From assembly GCF_904849725.1 (NCBI RefSeq), contig NC_058524.1, positions 554,097,763 to 554,161,762 of the forward strand: 64,000 nt of DNA, written 5' to 3'. The stretch is from Hordeum vulgare subsp. vulgare. Taxonomy: Eukaryota > Streptophyta > Magnoliopsida > Poales > Poaceae. Below are positions 12,392 to 22,602 of the stretch, one piece after another (the first letter of the stretch is position 1; the number at the start of each line of letters is the position of its first letter). Under the pieces are notes generated by a model. That model ran no database searches. It was not told the origin of the DNA and saw only the letters and a list, made by a program, of their open reading frames with translations. The translations under genes and the position numbers were made by a program.

Positions 12392-12991
12392 CTAAGTCAC
12401 CTCAATGGGGATATGTATCTCTCCAACAAGCAAATCATACTTCATCTTGACACGAGGAATAGGGCATTCAAAGCTCCCAATAAGAATCGATGAAGTCTTT
12501 TCGATAGCATTGATGCAATGTACTTGATATCGCTTCTTCGGAAAGTGCATTGTGTGCTCATTACCGTTGACATGGAAAGTGACATTGCCTTTGTTGCAAT
12601 CTATAACAGCCCCTGCAGTGTTTAAAAAGGGTCTTCCGTGGATGACAGCCATGGCATCGTCCTCGGGAATATCCAAGATAACAAAGTCTGTTAAGATAGT
12701 GGTGTTAGCAACTACAACAGGCACATCCTCGCAAATGCCGATAGGGAAAGCAGTTGATTTGTCAGCCATTTGTAGAGAAATTTCAGTGGGTGTGAACTTA
12801 TCAAATTCAAGTCTACGATAAAGAGAGAGCGGCATAACACTAACACCGGCTCCAAGGTCACATAAGGCAGTTCTTATGTAGTTTCCTTTAATGGAGCAAG
12901 GTATAGTGGGCACTCCGAGATCAACAAGTTTCTTAGGAGTTCCACCTTAGAAAGTGTAATTGGCAAGCATGGTGGAGATCTCAAGATCTGG
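12392..12991 (-). pseudogene. Retrotransposon aspartic protease, broken
   Basis: The open part is a 173-residue frame (12913-12392) with the active-site motif CDLGAGVSVM, a DLGA version of the aspartic-protease D(S/T)GA site. It is followed by the flap-like FVILDIPEDD and HGRPFLNTAGAVID, a hydrophobic ILGRPFL-type block usual in plant Gypsy proteases. Upstream, about 12920-13000 still reads as the same polyprotein (STMLANYTF) but in other frames, with stops, so a frameshift separates it from gag. In the intact family gag and protease form one polyprotein. The reading frame ends at 12392 and no RT follows. Confidence 0.85.
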
Positions 12992-13004
12992 TATCTTCCG
13001 TTTA

Positions 13005-15260
13005 TTAGTCCTTCATGTACTTGGCATCCGGAGACATCTTGAGCATATCAGTTAACCGCATCTGCAGAAAGATGGGTCTTATCATCTCAACGAAGCGCTC
13101 AAAATCCTCATCATCCTTTTTCTTGGATGGCTTAGGAGGAAAGGGCATAGATCTCTGAACCCATGGCTCTCTTTCTTTACCATGCTTCCTAGCAGTGAAG
13201 TCATTCTTATCGTATCTCTTAGGTTGTGGGTTATCAGAATTAACCGTAGGTTCAATCTCCACATCCTCATCATTGCTAGGTTGAGCATTATTATGAACAT
13301 CACTTTCCATATTGTCACCAGGTTCATGTTCATCACCTGATTGTGTTTCTGCATCAAACGCAGAATTACCATTGGGTTCTTCCGGTGTGACAGTATTTGG
13401 TGAACTGGCATGTAGGTTTCTATCATCCTTCTTCCTCTCCTTAGGATGACTGGGTGTATCAGCATTGATTCCTTGAGAATCTTGATCAATTCTCTTAGGA
13501 TGACCTTCAGGATACAAAGGTTCCTGAGTCATTTTGCCTTCTCTAGTAATGACTCTGACAGAGTTGTCATTTAATTCATTGAGCAAGTCATTCTGAGCTT
13601 TAAGTACTTGTTCTACCTGAGTAGTAATCATAGAGGCTTGTTTACTCAGAAGCTTCAGATCATTGACATTTCTGTCTACACAAGCACTTAAATGGCTAAG
13701 CATACGAGTACTTTGTTCGAAATGTCTGCTAACATAATCATTGAAACTCTGTTGTTTCGCAACAAAGTTGTGAAATTCATCAAAGCATAGGCTTGCAGGT
13801 TTATCAAAATGAATATCACTCTCATCAAACCTACGCAGAGAATTCACTTCCACTACCTGTATCGGGTTATCGAGACCATGGATCTCTTCGATAGGTGGTA
13901 GATTATTGACATCTTCAGATCTAATGCCTTTCTCTTGCATGGATTTCTTGGCTTCTTGCATATCTTCGGGATTGAGAAATAGAATACCTCTTTTCTTCGG
14001 AGTTGGCTTAGGAGGTGGTTCGGGAATAGTCCAAGCATTATCATTGATCAGTATGTTATTCAGTAGGGTCTCAGCTTGTTCTACAGTTCGTTCCCTAAAG
14101 ACACAACCGGCACAACTATCTAGGTGGTCTCTAGAGGCATCGGTAAGTCCGTTATAGAGGATATCAAGTATCTCGTTCTTCTTAAGAGGGTGATCAGGCA
14201 AAGCATTCTGTAGCTGGACGAGCCTCCCCCAAGCTTGTGGAAGACTCTCTTCTTAGAGTTGAGCAAAGTTGTATATTTCCTGCAAGGCAGCTTGCTTCTT
14301 ATGGGCAGGGAAATATTTCTCACAGAAGTAATAGACCATCTCCTGGGGACTACTCACACATCCAGGAGCAAGAGAGGTGAACCAGGCTTTAGCATCATCC
14401 TTTAGAGAGAAAGGAAAGAGCTTAAGGATGTAGTAGTGGCGGATCTTCTCCTAATTAGTGAAAAGGGTGGCTATATCGTGTAGTTTGGCAAGATGGGCTA
14501 CGACCATCTCAGACTCATAACCGTGAAAAGGATCAGATTCGACTAGAGAGATTATCTCAGGGTCAACAGAGAATTCATAATCCTTATCGGTGATAAAGAT
14601 AGGTGAAGTGGCAAACTTCGGGTCGTATTTCATCTTAGCTTCCCGAGATTTTTCCTTCCACTTGAGAACTAATTTCTCAGCGTCATAGGCATCCTTACAC
14701 GCAAGAAAATCCTCAGCTATCTCTCCCTCCATAACGTAACCCTCAGGTATATCAGGCAATTCATATTTAGGAGAGCTAGATCTAGCAGGAGAAAAAGCAG
14801 GTTCTATCTCAATAGTATCGGTAGTTTCAGAAGCATCACGAGCATTGGCAGTAACTCTAGCAATATGAGCAACACGGAACACCCCTAGTGGAACATCAGG
14901 CAAAATAGCATCTCTAGCAGTATCAAGCATAGCATCATCAGGAAAAATAGCATCTCTAGCATCATCAGGCAAAGCAGTATCTCTACCAGTATCAAGCATA
15001 GCATCTCTAGCAGCATCAGGCATAGTATCAGGCATAGCATCATCAGGCATAGTGTCAAGCATAGTATCCCTAGCAGTAGCATCATAAGCATCATCAAGCA
15101 CACGCGACATATCAAGATTTCTAGCAGGAGGTGATGTCGCAAACTTACTCATAACTGAAGGTGAATCAAGTGCAGAGCTAGATGGTAGTTCCTTACCTCC
15201 CCTCGTAGTTGAGGGCAAGACTTTGGTTTTTGGATCCTTCAGATTCTTCATAGTGATCAA
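13005..15260 (-). pseudogene. Retrotransposon gag, interrupted by two stops
   Basis: Translation begins at the ATG at 15260 (MITMKNLKD) and runs to 13005 in one frame, with TAG at 14453-14451 and TAA near 14254 as in-frame stops. The central part reads as a plant retrotransposon gag domain: FPFSLKDDAKAWFTSL near 14400, FCEKYFPAHKKQAALQEI near 14310 and ILYNGLTDASRDHLD near 14160. The N-terminal third has a degenerate repeat of five-residue units (DDAMP/DTMPD). The C-terminal third is acidic and Pro/Asn-rich and there is no CCHC knuckle. Gag would form the virus-like particle. This copy is dead. Confidence 0.85.
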
Positions 15261-15303
15261 CAGATATAAATCCCAAGTAACTCAGAGAATATAGCAATAC
15301 CTC

Positions 15304-15438
15304 CCCGGCAACGGCACCAGAAAAATGCTGATTGGCACTCTCTGGCAATAGCTACACGAATGCTGATTCTGTGACAACAGACCTTCCCCTGCAACGGCAC
15401 CAGAAGAATGCTGCTAGCACTCCCCGGCAACGGCACTA
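15304..15438 (-). other. Triplicated primer-binding-site-like leader
   Basis: Three tRNA-Asp primer-site-like sequences lie in the 5' leader (minus strand). The one at 15422-15438 (TAGTGCCGTTGCCGGGG) lies beside the LTR; further copies are at 15386-15402 and 15304-15320. The copies share a following ATTTTTCT-type spacer. The copy farthest from the LTR starts TGGTGCC, closer to the tRNA than the LTR-proximal TAGTGCC. The arrangement is at least partly kept beside the left LTR (about 250-316). Confidence 0.7.
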
Positions 15439-15450
15439 GAAAAATGTTGT

Positions 15451-16881
15451 TGACGGCCCACCAACACGTGGGTTCGCAGCAGTTTTCGAGGGTAGAGTAT
15501 TCGAACCAAATTTGTTGATTCGCCAACAGGACGTGAGAGGATACTCTCGAGTATTAGCAGCTGAATTTGTCTGATTCAACCACACCTGAAAGATTAGTAT
15601 CTGCAAGCAAAGTAGTAGCAGCAAAGTAACGAGTAATAGAAGTGTCAAGGAACAGCAATAGTGACAGTAGTAGCAAGTAGCAACAGTAGCAAGTAACAAC
15701 AAGACAAGTAACAACAGCAGCAACAGTAGTAACAGCAGTAGCAGCAGAGCAAGACAAGTAACAATAGCAGTGGGACAAACTCGTAGGCAATGGGTCGGTG
15801 ATTTGTTTGGATGATAGTCATCATGCAACAGTTATAACACAGAGAGATATGTGGCTAGCTCCCGTTCGTCAATGTGATGTAGGCATGCATTCTGTATGTC
15901 GTCATACGTGCTTAGGGAAAAGAACTTGCATGACTTCTATTGTCCATCCCTCACGTGGCAGCGGGGTCCAAAAGGAAACTATGGGATATTAAGGTTCTCC
16001 TTTTAATAAAGAACCGGACCAACGCATTAGCACTTGGTGAACACATGAACTCCTCAAACTATGGTCATCACCGGGAGTGGTTCCGGTTATTGTCACTCCG
16101 GTGTTGCCGGATCATAACACATAATAGGGAACTACAACTTGCAAGATCGGATCTAAAACACACATATATTCATAATAATTTCAGATCTGAAATCATGGCA
16201 CTCGGGCCCTAGTGACAAGCATTAAGCATGGCAAAGTAGTAGCAACATCAATCTCAGAACATAGTGGATACTAGGGATCAATCCCCATCAAAACTAACTC
16301 GATTACATGATAGATCTCACCCTACTCATCATTGCCCAGCGACCTACGAATAGATTACTCACGAACGACGAAGAGCTTCATGGAATTGGAGAGGGAAGAA
16401 GGTTGATGATGACGATGGCGACGATTTCCCCTCTCCGGAGCCCAAAACGGACTCCAGATCTGCCCTCCAGATGAAGAACTGGTTGTGGCGGCGCCTCCGT
16501 ATCGTAAACGTGACGAAATATTCTCTCTTGATTTTTTCTGGGACGAAAGTGAACTTATAGAGCTGAGATTGGGGGTGGCAGAGCCACGTGGCCCCCACAA
16601 GCTTGCTAGCCGCCACTAGGGGTGGCGGCTACAGGGCTTGTGGCCCACTGGCCCACCTCCTCCGATGGATCTTTGCGCAGGTATTATTCATATTTTCCAA
16701 AAGTATTCTCCATAAATTTTCAGGACGTTATGAGAACTTTTATTTCTGCACAAAAAATAACACCAAGGCAATTCTGCTGAAAACAACGTCAGTCCAGGTT
16801 AGTTCCATTCAAATCATGCAAATTAGAGTCCAAAACAAGGGCAAAAGAGTTTGGAAAAGTATATACGATGGAGATGTATCA
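15451..16881 (-). repeat. 5' LTR of outer Gypsy element
   Basis: On the plus strand it runs from TGACGGCCC to GGAGATGTATCA, so the minus-strand LTR starts TGATACATCTCC. It aligns with 317-1758. The sequence after 16881 (ATATG) cannot be checked as a target duplication, because the far end of the tandem element is outside the window. Confidence 0.88.
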
Positions 16882-18880
16882 ATATGATATATTAATTTTT
16901 AATGTAAGAAACATCTTCTTGGAAAATAGTTCATTTATAAGTTCCTTTTCCCAGGATAACATGTTGACCATGATCGTGAAACCTCAACTCCGATCAATGT
17001 GGGAGGAAAATATTGAGGATTTAGTTTGGGGAATGTTTCCAAACTCTGTGGTCTTTAATGAACCAAAATTTTCACTTTCGTCATTGTCGGCCAATTATAT
17101 TCTTAAGATGGCTAGATTTCGGCTTCACCTAGTCTGAGGTACTAACCCGGATGACTCGGAAGTAAAATCACATAGGTGCTCCCTTTAACCCCTAGCCGAA
17201 CAATCGGGAAAATAGGAGGTAAGCACAGGAGTCAGGCAACCTAGCTTGGCCAAAATCTTAAGTAAAATTGATGCATATTTATGGCTTTATAACAATGATT
17301 GCGAAAGGTGGCAATCTTGTTTGAATACAAACGCAAATAATATATTGGGCTCTCTAGAAGTTCTGATGTAACCATGCCGAGGTTCCCCAAGGAGCCCTTG
17401 GTATGGTTTATTTTGACTCCATTGTGACTGTTTGTAATCTGAAAGTGACGCATCATTGGCTTGCACTCATTTGTAGATACTACACAGGGTGTTTCCATAC
17501 TAACAAGACAATGCTTAGCCGATGTCTCGGTGTCCAGAGGTGGTTGTATTAGTGGAAATGAGGCAATCAGATATTGAGGCTTTATAACTTTCACTTAGTT
17601 ATATGAGCACATGTTTGGGAGCAACTTAATAGCCCCGGGTATATGTCGAGTCCACCAATCATTTGAGGTTGAACCAGCCACAACTTGGACTTCTCAAGAA
17701 AGCGAGGCCCTTCGTTTTACTCGGATAACCTCAATGGGCTATATTTGGTTTAACACCGCCTACGGTTCGCTCGCCGATTTACACTTGTTGTGACAGTTAG
17801 GTTTCATCTATTTCCAACTCAGACACTTAAGCAGTTAAACCGGAAGTGAAAATCACAGTGGTTCTTCCTTTACCCCTTTGCCGAACAAAGCAAAACACGT
17901 AAGGAGCAAGCACAGGAGTTGGGCAATCCAACTATTGACCAAAGACACAACTCAAAATCAATGCATATAAGCACAAAATGCCGAGGAATCCATGGAGTAC
18001 CTCAGCTTTTGGTGGGTTCGGCGGTAGTCGCAGCCCCCGTTAATATTGTCAATACTTAAAATGCGCCAGAAATTGGTCTTAAAACTAATATGTGCTTCGG
18101 TCGTCCTTTAACATGATACATTCGATCTCCGAACTTTGAGAGGGTCAGCCTTTGGCTTCAACCTCCATATTCCAAAGGCAGAGTGTTTCTCCGAGGCCTG
18201 TTTAGCAAAGTAAAATCAAGCGGCTTTAGAAAGAAACCGTACTATTCGGCTATTGACCACACATTAGTGTTAGAAAAAGGATTAGTAGAAAAAAGACTTT
18301 GCAACGACCAAGAAGAAAACATATTTATTATAAAGTGGCACATATAAGTTTAAGAGCCCCCTGTTAAATTGAGTAAAGAACTTTTTTAACAAACAATTTT
18401 TTGTTCAACAAAAAATATAATGTTTGGTGGAACCGAACAAAAAGTAAAATTTTAAAGAGAGTTGAGCATGAAAATGACTTAGTTGGTTAATGTGCTCGGT
18501 GTTGATGACGCGGTTTGAGCTACGTGCAAACTTCGTAGCCCCCAAGCCAGTCACGAGGTAGCCGATGAAGAGCTCGTCTTGATGAAGTGACAACATAAAA
18601 CTTCCAAAGGGTCGAGGCGAAACCCCCAGTCGAGCCGAGGAGGCAGAGTAGTTCGGCAGCATGAAGACGAAGCCCCCACGTTAGTCGACCATGTCAATGA
18701 CGAAATTTGGTTGATAGAGAGGGAAGTACGATGTCAACACGCCGAGGTAACCGCATAATGCAATCGAAGTCAAGTACGTGTGCACATAATATAATGCAAG
18801 CAAAGAATAATAATAAACGAAGATATTAATAATATATTTCCTCTACTTAATTAATTTAGGTAGGTATATAATTAAACAAA
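16882..18880. other. Degenerate retrotransposon-like repeat, with internal duplication
   Basis: No convincing gene. Two diverged blocks, about 17130-17290 and 17830-17990, share the order AAATCACA, CTTCC/CTCCC-TTTA, CCGAACAA, AGCACAGGAGT, GGGCAA/AGGCAA, CCAA, TTGATGCATAT, so they are duplicates about 700 bp apart. The segment at 18400-18700 (GTAGCCCCCAAGCCAG, GTCGAGCCGAGGAGGCA) has the composition of a decayed Gypsy LTR or untranslated region. No termini were recognised. Confidence 0.4.
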
Positions 18881-19402
18881 TATGGCCTGGACACTGAGTC
18901 CAATGACGCGTTTGGTTGCATGCATGAGGCCCAACCAGGCCCGCGCGGGAAGAAAAATGGGCTGTTTGGTTGGCTGCATACACTGTTGGCCCTGCATGGC
19001 ACGATTTTTAAAGCACTCCTCGGCCTCGCTACCTGGGAATGCTCGAATTGGTAGTTTCTCCAGAGCCAAGCCCGGGCGATGCACGTGGGCGGCGGCGGTT
19101 GCATGCGCGCGGCCACTCTCGAGAAGTTGTGTTGCTTTCCAAAGCGCCGACAGTTATTAGCCTTACCACCTCCACCGCTCCCTCTCCCCACTCTCCCAAC
19201 TCTCACCGGCGGCGGCAGATCGGAGGAGAGCAAGAAGACCACAGGACTCCATCACCGGCAAGCGGATCATCACCTCGCCCGCGACAATGACGGTAAGCAC
19301 TTTTCTAGTCGTCATGCACTACTTTTTTGCGTTCGATCCGGCGGTAGATTCGATCCATGGGGGAGAGGGGAAGGGGGAATAGAGGTAGATAAGTATGGCA
19401 CT

Positions 19403-20006
19403 TCATACTAGTTCATGTAGACACTGGCTAACCGCGCCGTTGAGGCGTACAGAGCGGCGGGTCGAGTGGCTGGCCTTCATCTTCTTGTCCATCGCCTTGC
19501 GGGGTGGCGGGTCGTTGTCGCCCTCGGTGGAGTCGAGGTCGATCTGCCAGCTATGACGGCCTGCCTTCGACGCCCTCACTAGCATCTGCACCGGTTCTTC
19601 CTCCTCCTTAGGCACCCCCCTGATGACCGCCGGTGACACGATTGTCGTCTCCCAGTACACTGCGGCACGGTGGTCATTAGGAGCCCAGTAGTTCTTGTAC
19701 TTGGACCACCTCTTCTTCTATTTAGCATCGTCGGAGACGTCCTGATTCATGGCCCAACGAATGATATCGACTTCCATCGCGCCCTTCGCTGGGTTAGGAA
19801 TCAGCATCTTCAAATGTTTTTGAAGTGGCCCTCATGAGCACTGCATTAGATTCCTTCTGCATGTCAGGCATGGAGCCTAAGTTCGAGCACACCTCCATGG
19901 TGTTCTCAAACTTGGTGCAGTCAACATTCAACCACCCGAGGAAGAAGGCCCTCCAGCCAATACCCCAAGGGAAGGGGTTGGCGTTGGAGCTGGAGCTAGA
20001 GGTCAT
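19403..20006 (-). pseudogene. Uncharacterised ORF inside the B3 gene intron
   Basis: It starts at ATG 20006 (MTSSSSSNANPFPWGIGWRAFF) and stays open to 19794. A one-base shift near 19800 continues as NPAKGAMEVDIIRWAMNQ to a TAG near 19721, then KKRWSKYKNYWAPNDHRAAVYWE and a basic C-terminus ending at 19403. Together this would be about 200 residues, hydrophobic and Trp-rich at the start, Lys/Arg-rich later. I do not recognise the family. The whole ORF lies antisense within the 897-bp intron of the B3 gene model, with a TATA-like site upstream. That suggests two independently captured genes in one carrier. Confidence 0.4.
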
Positions 20007-20075
20007 CGCGATGGAGATGAGGAAGGTTTATGGTGAGAGAAGAGAGGCGGTGGGTAAGTAGTGGTGGTCAGGTTG

Positions 20076-20088
20076 AGTAAATATAGGC
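20076..20088 (-). promoter_or_regulatory. TATA-like box for the antisense intronic ORF
   Basis: The minus strand reads CCTATATTTACTC about 70 bases upstream of ATG 20006, with a pyrimidine-rich leader (CCTCTCTTCTCTCACC) between. This layout is usual for plant core promoters. Activity is unknown. Confidence 0.4.
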
Positions 20089-21342
20089 GCGATGGAGAGG
20101 AGGAAGAGTGACAGTCACGCCGTTTTAACTACATGCTCTTCAGTGAGCCATGAACTCTGTGTGTGCGTGACTCCATGAAATGTGTGCAGATCGAGGAGAA
20201 CAATGAGATGGGCACGGAGGTGCTCCCGACCATTGACAAGAAGGGCAAGGCGGCGGTTCATCCAATGTCTGAGGTGGTGCTGCCGCCCACCACCGAGGAA
20301 GAACCAAAGATGCCAATGGTTGGCGACGACGAGCGCATGGAGGATACCCCCAGCAGCAAACGCCGCAACTACGGCCACTACCATGAGGAGGGTGGCCCAA
20401 GTCACTTATGCAAGGTCATCCTTGCACCGAATCTTGAGTGCATTGCCATGCCCCTGGACATCACCAAGCACTCCGCCTCGGTGCCGACGAAGTTCAAGCT
20501 GAAGGACAACACCGGGTGCTCCTAGAGGCTGACGGTCATGCCAATGAACGACAGGGTGACCCTCGATCAGGGTTGGGCCACCTTCGCCGCCGTTCATCAG
20601 ATCAATATCGGCTACATGGTGATGTTCAAGCTCCTGACTCCCGACACCCTCAAGGTCATCATCTTCGACGACGATGGCATTGAGGTGGTCAACAAGTGCG
20701 GGAAGCATGACGAAGCCTTCACCGCGAGGGACTAGGTCCGGGGCACATCCTTCCTAAGTATTATCGTGTCTTCTTGAACTATGGTTTATGCGTTGAACTC
20801 TTTGAACTATCCTTGTGAACTATGATGTTAAGTAGCCGAAGCTCTGTTTATGCTCTGTTGTGCTTATGATGTGTGATACATGGTTGTGTCGAAGTGTGCT
20901 GGTAACCTCACCATCTAGCCAAAGAGGTTACCACACACTAGGAGTTGCATACAACCAAACACCATGCCTTGGGTTTGTCCACTAACATGCAGGCAACCAA
21001 ACACCAGACACTGTGGTTCTGCCCATGCAGAAAAGAGGACATGCAGGAAACCAAACAACTTGCAAATGGTGCATTTAAGGCTATTTTTGCTCAACGAGGC
21101 TGAGTTGAGAAAGCTATGCAACACAGGTACTCTAGACTAAAGAAACCAAAGATGCCACAAATGGTGGTGTGGATACGTTGACGCGAGTCTACGGTGTCGA
21201 GGCAATTGCTGAAGTCGGATTCACATCATAGACCATGTCACGCATGAAGAACATGTTGTAAATTAGCTCTGTACTAGCACATTAGTGCTTGTCCTATGCA
21301 TGTTCAATCAGAAGTGACAGTCCACAACAGGCACATAAATAC

Positions 21343-21462
21343 TACTCCATTTGTTCCTAAATATTAGAGATCTAAAAAAAAATCACTATGAACTACTTAC
21401 AGAGCAAATATTGTTCATAGTAAAATCTCTAAAAGGTTTTATATTTAGAAACGGAGGCAGTA
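21343..21462. mobile_element. Stowaway (Mariner-type) MITE
   Basis: It starts TACTCCATTTGTTCCTAAAT and ends ATTTAGAAACGGAGGCAGTA. The ends are inverted repeats matching the Triticeae Stowaway consensus CTCCCTCCGTTCC, and TA borders both sides. The 120-bp hairpin also pairs internally (AAATCACTATGAACTA with TTCATAGTAAAATCTCTAAA). Confidence 0.88.
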
Positions 21463-21984
21463 GATTTAAAAAGAAAGAGGAGAAGAGAGACTCCCTGACA
21501 CCTCCTGCATAGGTGCCTAAAAAAGGGCAGTACTCTGCACTGGCGCATCGAACCAATCGTTTCGGTCGGTTACAGCGCAGCCGTCCGAACCAGCAGGCAA
21601 TAGCTGTTGGATTTTACCGCCCACGTCATCTTCTTCTTCCATCGTTCTTCAGTTTCAGATTCGCTTTGACATAGGATATCTTTGTCACTGTCACTACGTG
21701 CGTGCGCTCTGGCGAGCTGTGGTAATAGCCACGTCCCCATCCCTCATTCCGGTGTAGCCGCTCCTCGCAACACCAACTGCTCGTCCTCCGGCCACCATCC
21801 TCGACTCCCCTGTCACACATCCCCGAGGTTCAACGCGGCTTGCCATCGTCATTGAAGCATCTCTAATGGAGGCCAGCGACTTTTTTCACTGGTTGCAGCT
21901 CGTTGTCTCGCCACCATCTCCCGCCGCCCATAGCTCGCCGGTTACAGCTCAACACCCTCGCATCTCGGCGCCGTTTGTAGCTTT
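21463..21984. other. Unassigned GC-rich stretch
   Basis: No credible gene. Short frames on both strands lack domains. The sequence at 21530-21600 (GGCGCATCGAACC, CGGTCGGTTACAGCGCAGCC) shows faint inverted similarity to 22690-22760, possibly old TIRs of a Mutator-type element around the next repeats; this is weak. Confidence 0.3.
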
Positions 21985-22330
21985 TACAGGTACCGGCTGT
22001 AGCTCTTACCGGTGCCGACTGCAGCCATTGTAATAAAAATTGATACCGGTTGTAGTAAAAATCGGCACCGGTTGTAGCAAAAAAATCCGGTAAATTCGGG
22101 TTGCAACTTTGATGAACATGGATGCAGCTTTTTTAGTGGACGGTTGTAGAAAAAATCGACACCGATTATAGAAAAAATCAACACCGGCGTGGATGCAGTT
22201 TTTTTAGTGGACGGTTGTAGCAAAAATCGACACTGGTTGTAGCAAAAATCGACACTGGTTGTAGCAAAATGCAATGCCGATTAAAGCAATTTGTCATACC
22301 GGATGTAGCATGTAACAAAAAACTGCGATG
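21985..22330 (+). repeat. GTTGTAG tandem repeat array
   Basis: A degenerate array of a unit about 23-25 bp long, close to CACCGGTTGTAGCAAAAATCG, with about ten copies. Within it a longer segment (GGATGCAG, a T-run, AGTGGACGGTTGTAG) is duplicated at about 22120 and 22192. No function can be assigned; similar arrays occur inside grass DNA transposons. Confidence 0.65.
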
Positions 22331-22485
22331 GTGTGAGTTGCTCGAGGAGGGCCGCCGTTCTCACAGCCTGCCTATGGTCACCGCGCTTGTCGTAAATCAT
22401 CACAGCTCAGTAGGACACCGGTTGCGGATACCTCCATCCAGGTTCCAGCTCCCGTCTCCGACGGTTGCAACAACTCCATGGCAGC

Positions 22486-22602
22486 CGCGGAGGAGCTTGT
22501 TGCGAGGAAGAAGGAAGAGATGATGACGAACGGCTAAGAGGATCGCGGAGGAGCTTGCTGCAGGGAGGAAGGAAGGGATAATGACGAACAGCTAAGAGGA
22601 TA
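22486..22602 (+). repeat. 58-bp tandem duplication
   Basis: GCGGAGGAGCTTGTTGCGAG and what follows to GCTAAGAGGATC is repeated directly as GCGGAGGAGCTTGCTGCAGG to GCTAAGAGGATA, with a few substitutions. It lies in GC-rich noncoding sequence. Confidence 0.75.

Larger units (their letters stand above)
317..16881 (-). mobile_element. Athila-lineage Gypsy retrotransposon without pol
   Basis: The LTRs are 317-1758 (3' LTR) and 15451-16881 (5' LTR). Reading on the minus strand from high to low coordinates, the order is 5' LTR, tRNA-Asp-type primer sites, gag, protease, a leader, an Athila-type extra ORF, about 2 kb of noncoding sequence, a polypurine tract and the 3' LTR. No reverse transcriptase, RNase H or integrase is present. 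The nested element at 5332-12181 did not remove them, because its target duplication joins the flanks seamlessly. In a sample of about 175 aligned LTR bases I count about nine substitutions plus a 2-bp indel, so this is the older of the two Gypsy copies. Family names such as Sabrina, WHAM or Fatima are possible but unproven. Confidence 0.85.
19287..20735 (+). pseudogene. B3 DNA-binding-domain gene, nonsense-disrupted
   Basis: Proposed model: exon 1 is ATGACG at 19287-19292, followed by donor GTAAGC and preceded by a pyrimidine-rich, UTR-like leader. The acceptor TGTGCAG ends at 20189, and exon 2 is 20190-20735. The splice keeps frame (MT then IEENNEMG), giving about 180 residues. Residues about 80-180 resemble a plant B3 domain: HLCKVILAPN, VPTKFKLKDN, then a core RLTVMPMNDRV, GWATFAAVHQINIGYMVMFKLL and a final strand. 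The conserved Trp of the core is a TAG at 20523-20525, so only a truncated product is possible. B3 proteins are nuclear transcription factors. The gene lies in a probable transposon. Confidence 0.65.
18888..21130. mobile_element. Putative gene-carrying DNA transposon, termini uncertain
   Basis: The block holds two gene remnants on opposite strands. It is flanked by copies of a motif close to GTTTGGTTGCATGCATG: two on the plus strand at the left (about 18910 and 18965) and three on the minus strand at the right (about 20950-21050). Such inverted subterminal repeats around captured genes suggest a CACTA- or Mutator-type gene carrier. I could not find a clear TIR pair or target duplication, so superfamily and borders remain open. 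Confidence 0.4.

Noticed and set aside
13082..13489. 135-codon Met-rich frame inside gag
   Set aside because: It is an out-of-frame shadow of the gag C-terminal region on the same strand.
15304..15438. tRNA gene remnants
   Set aside because: Only the 3' acceptor-end complement is present, as expected of primer-binding sites; no cloverleaf.
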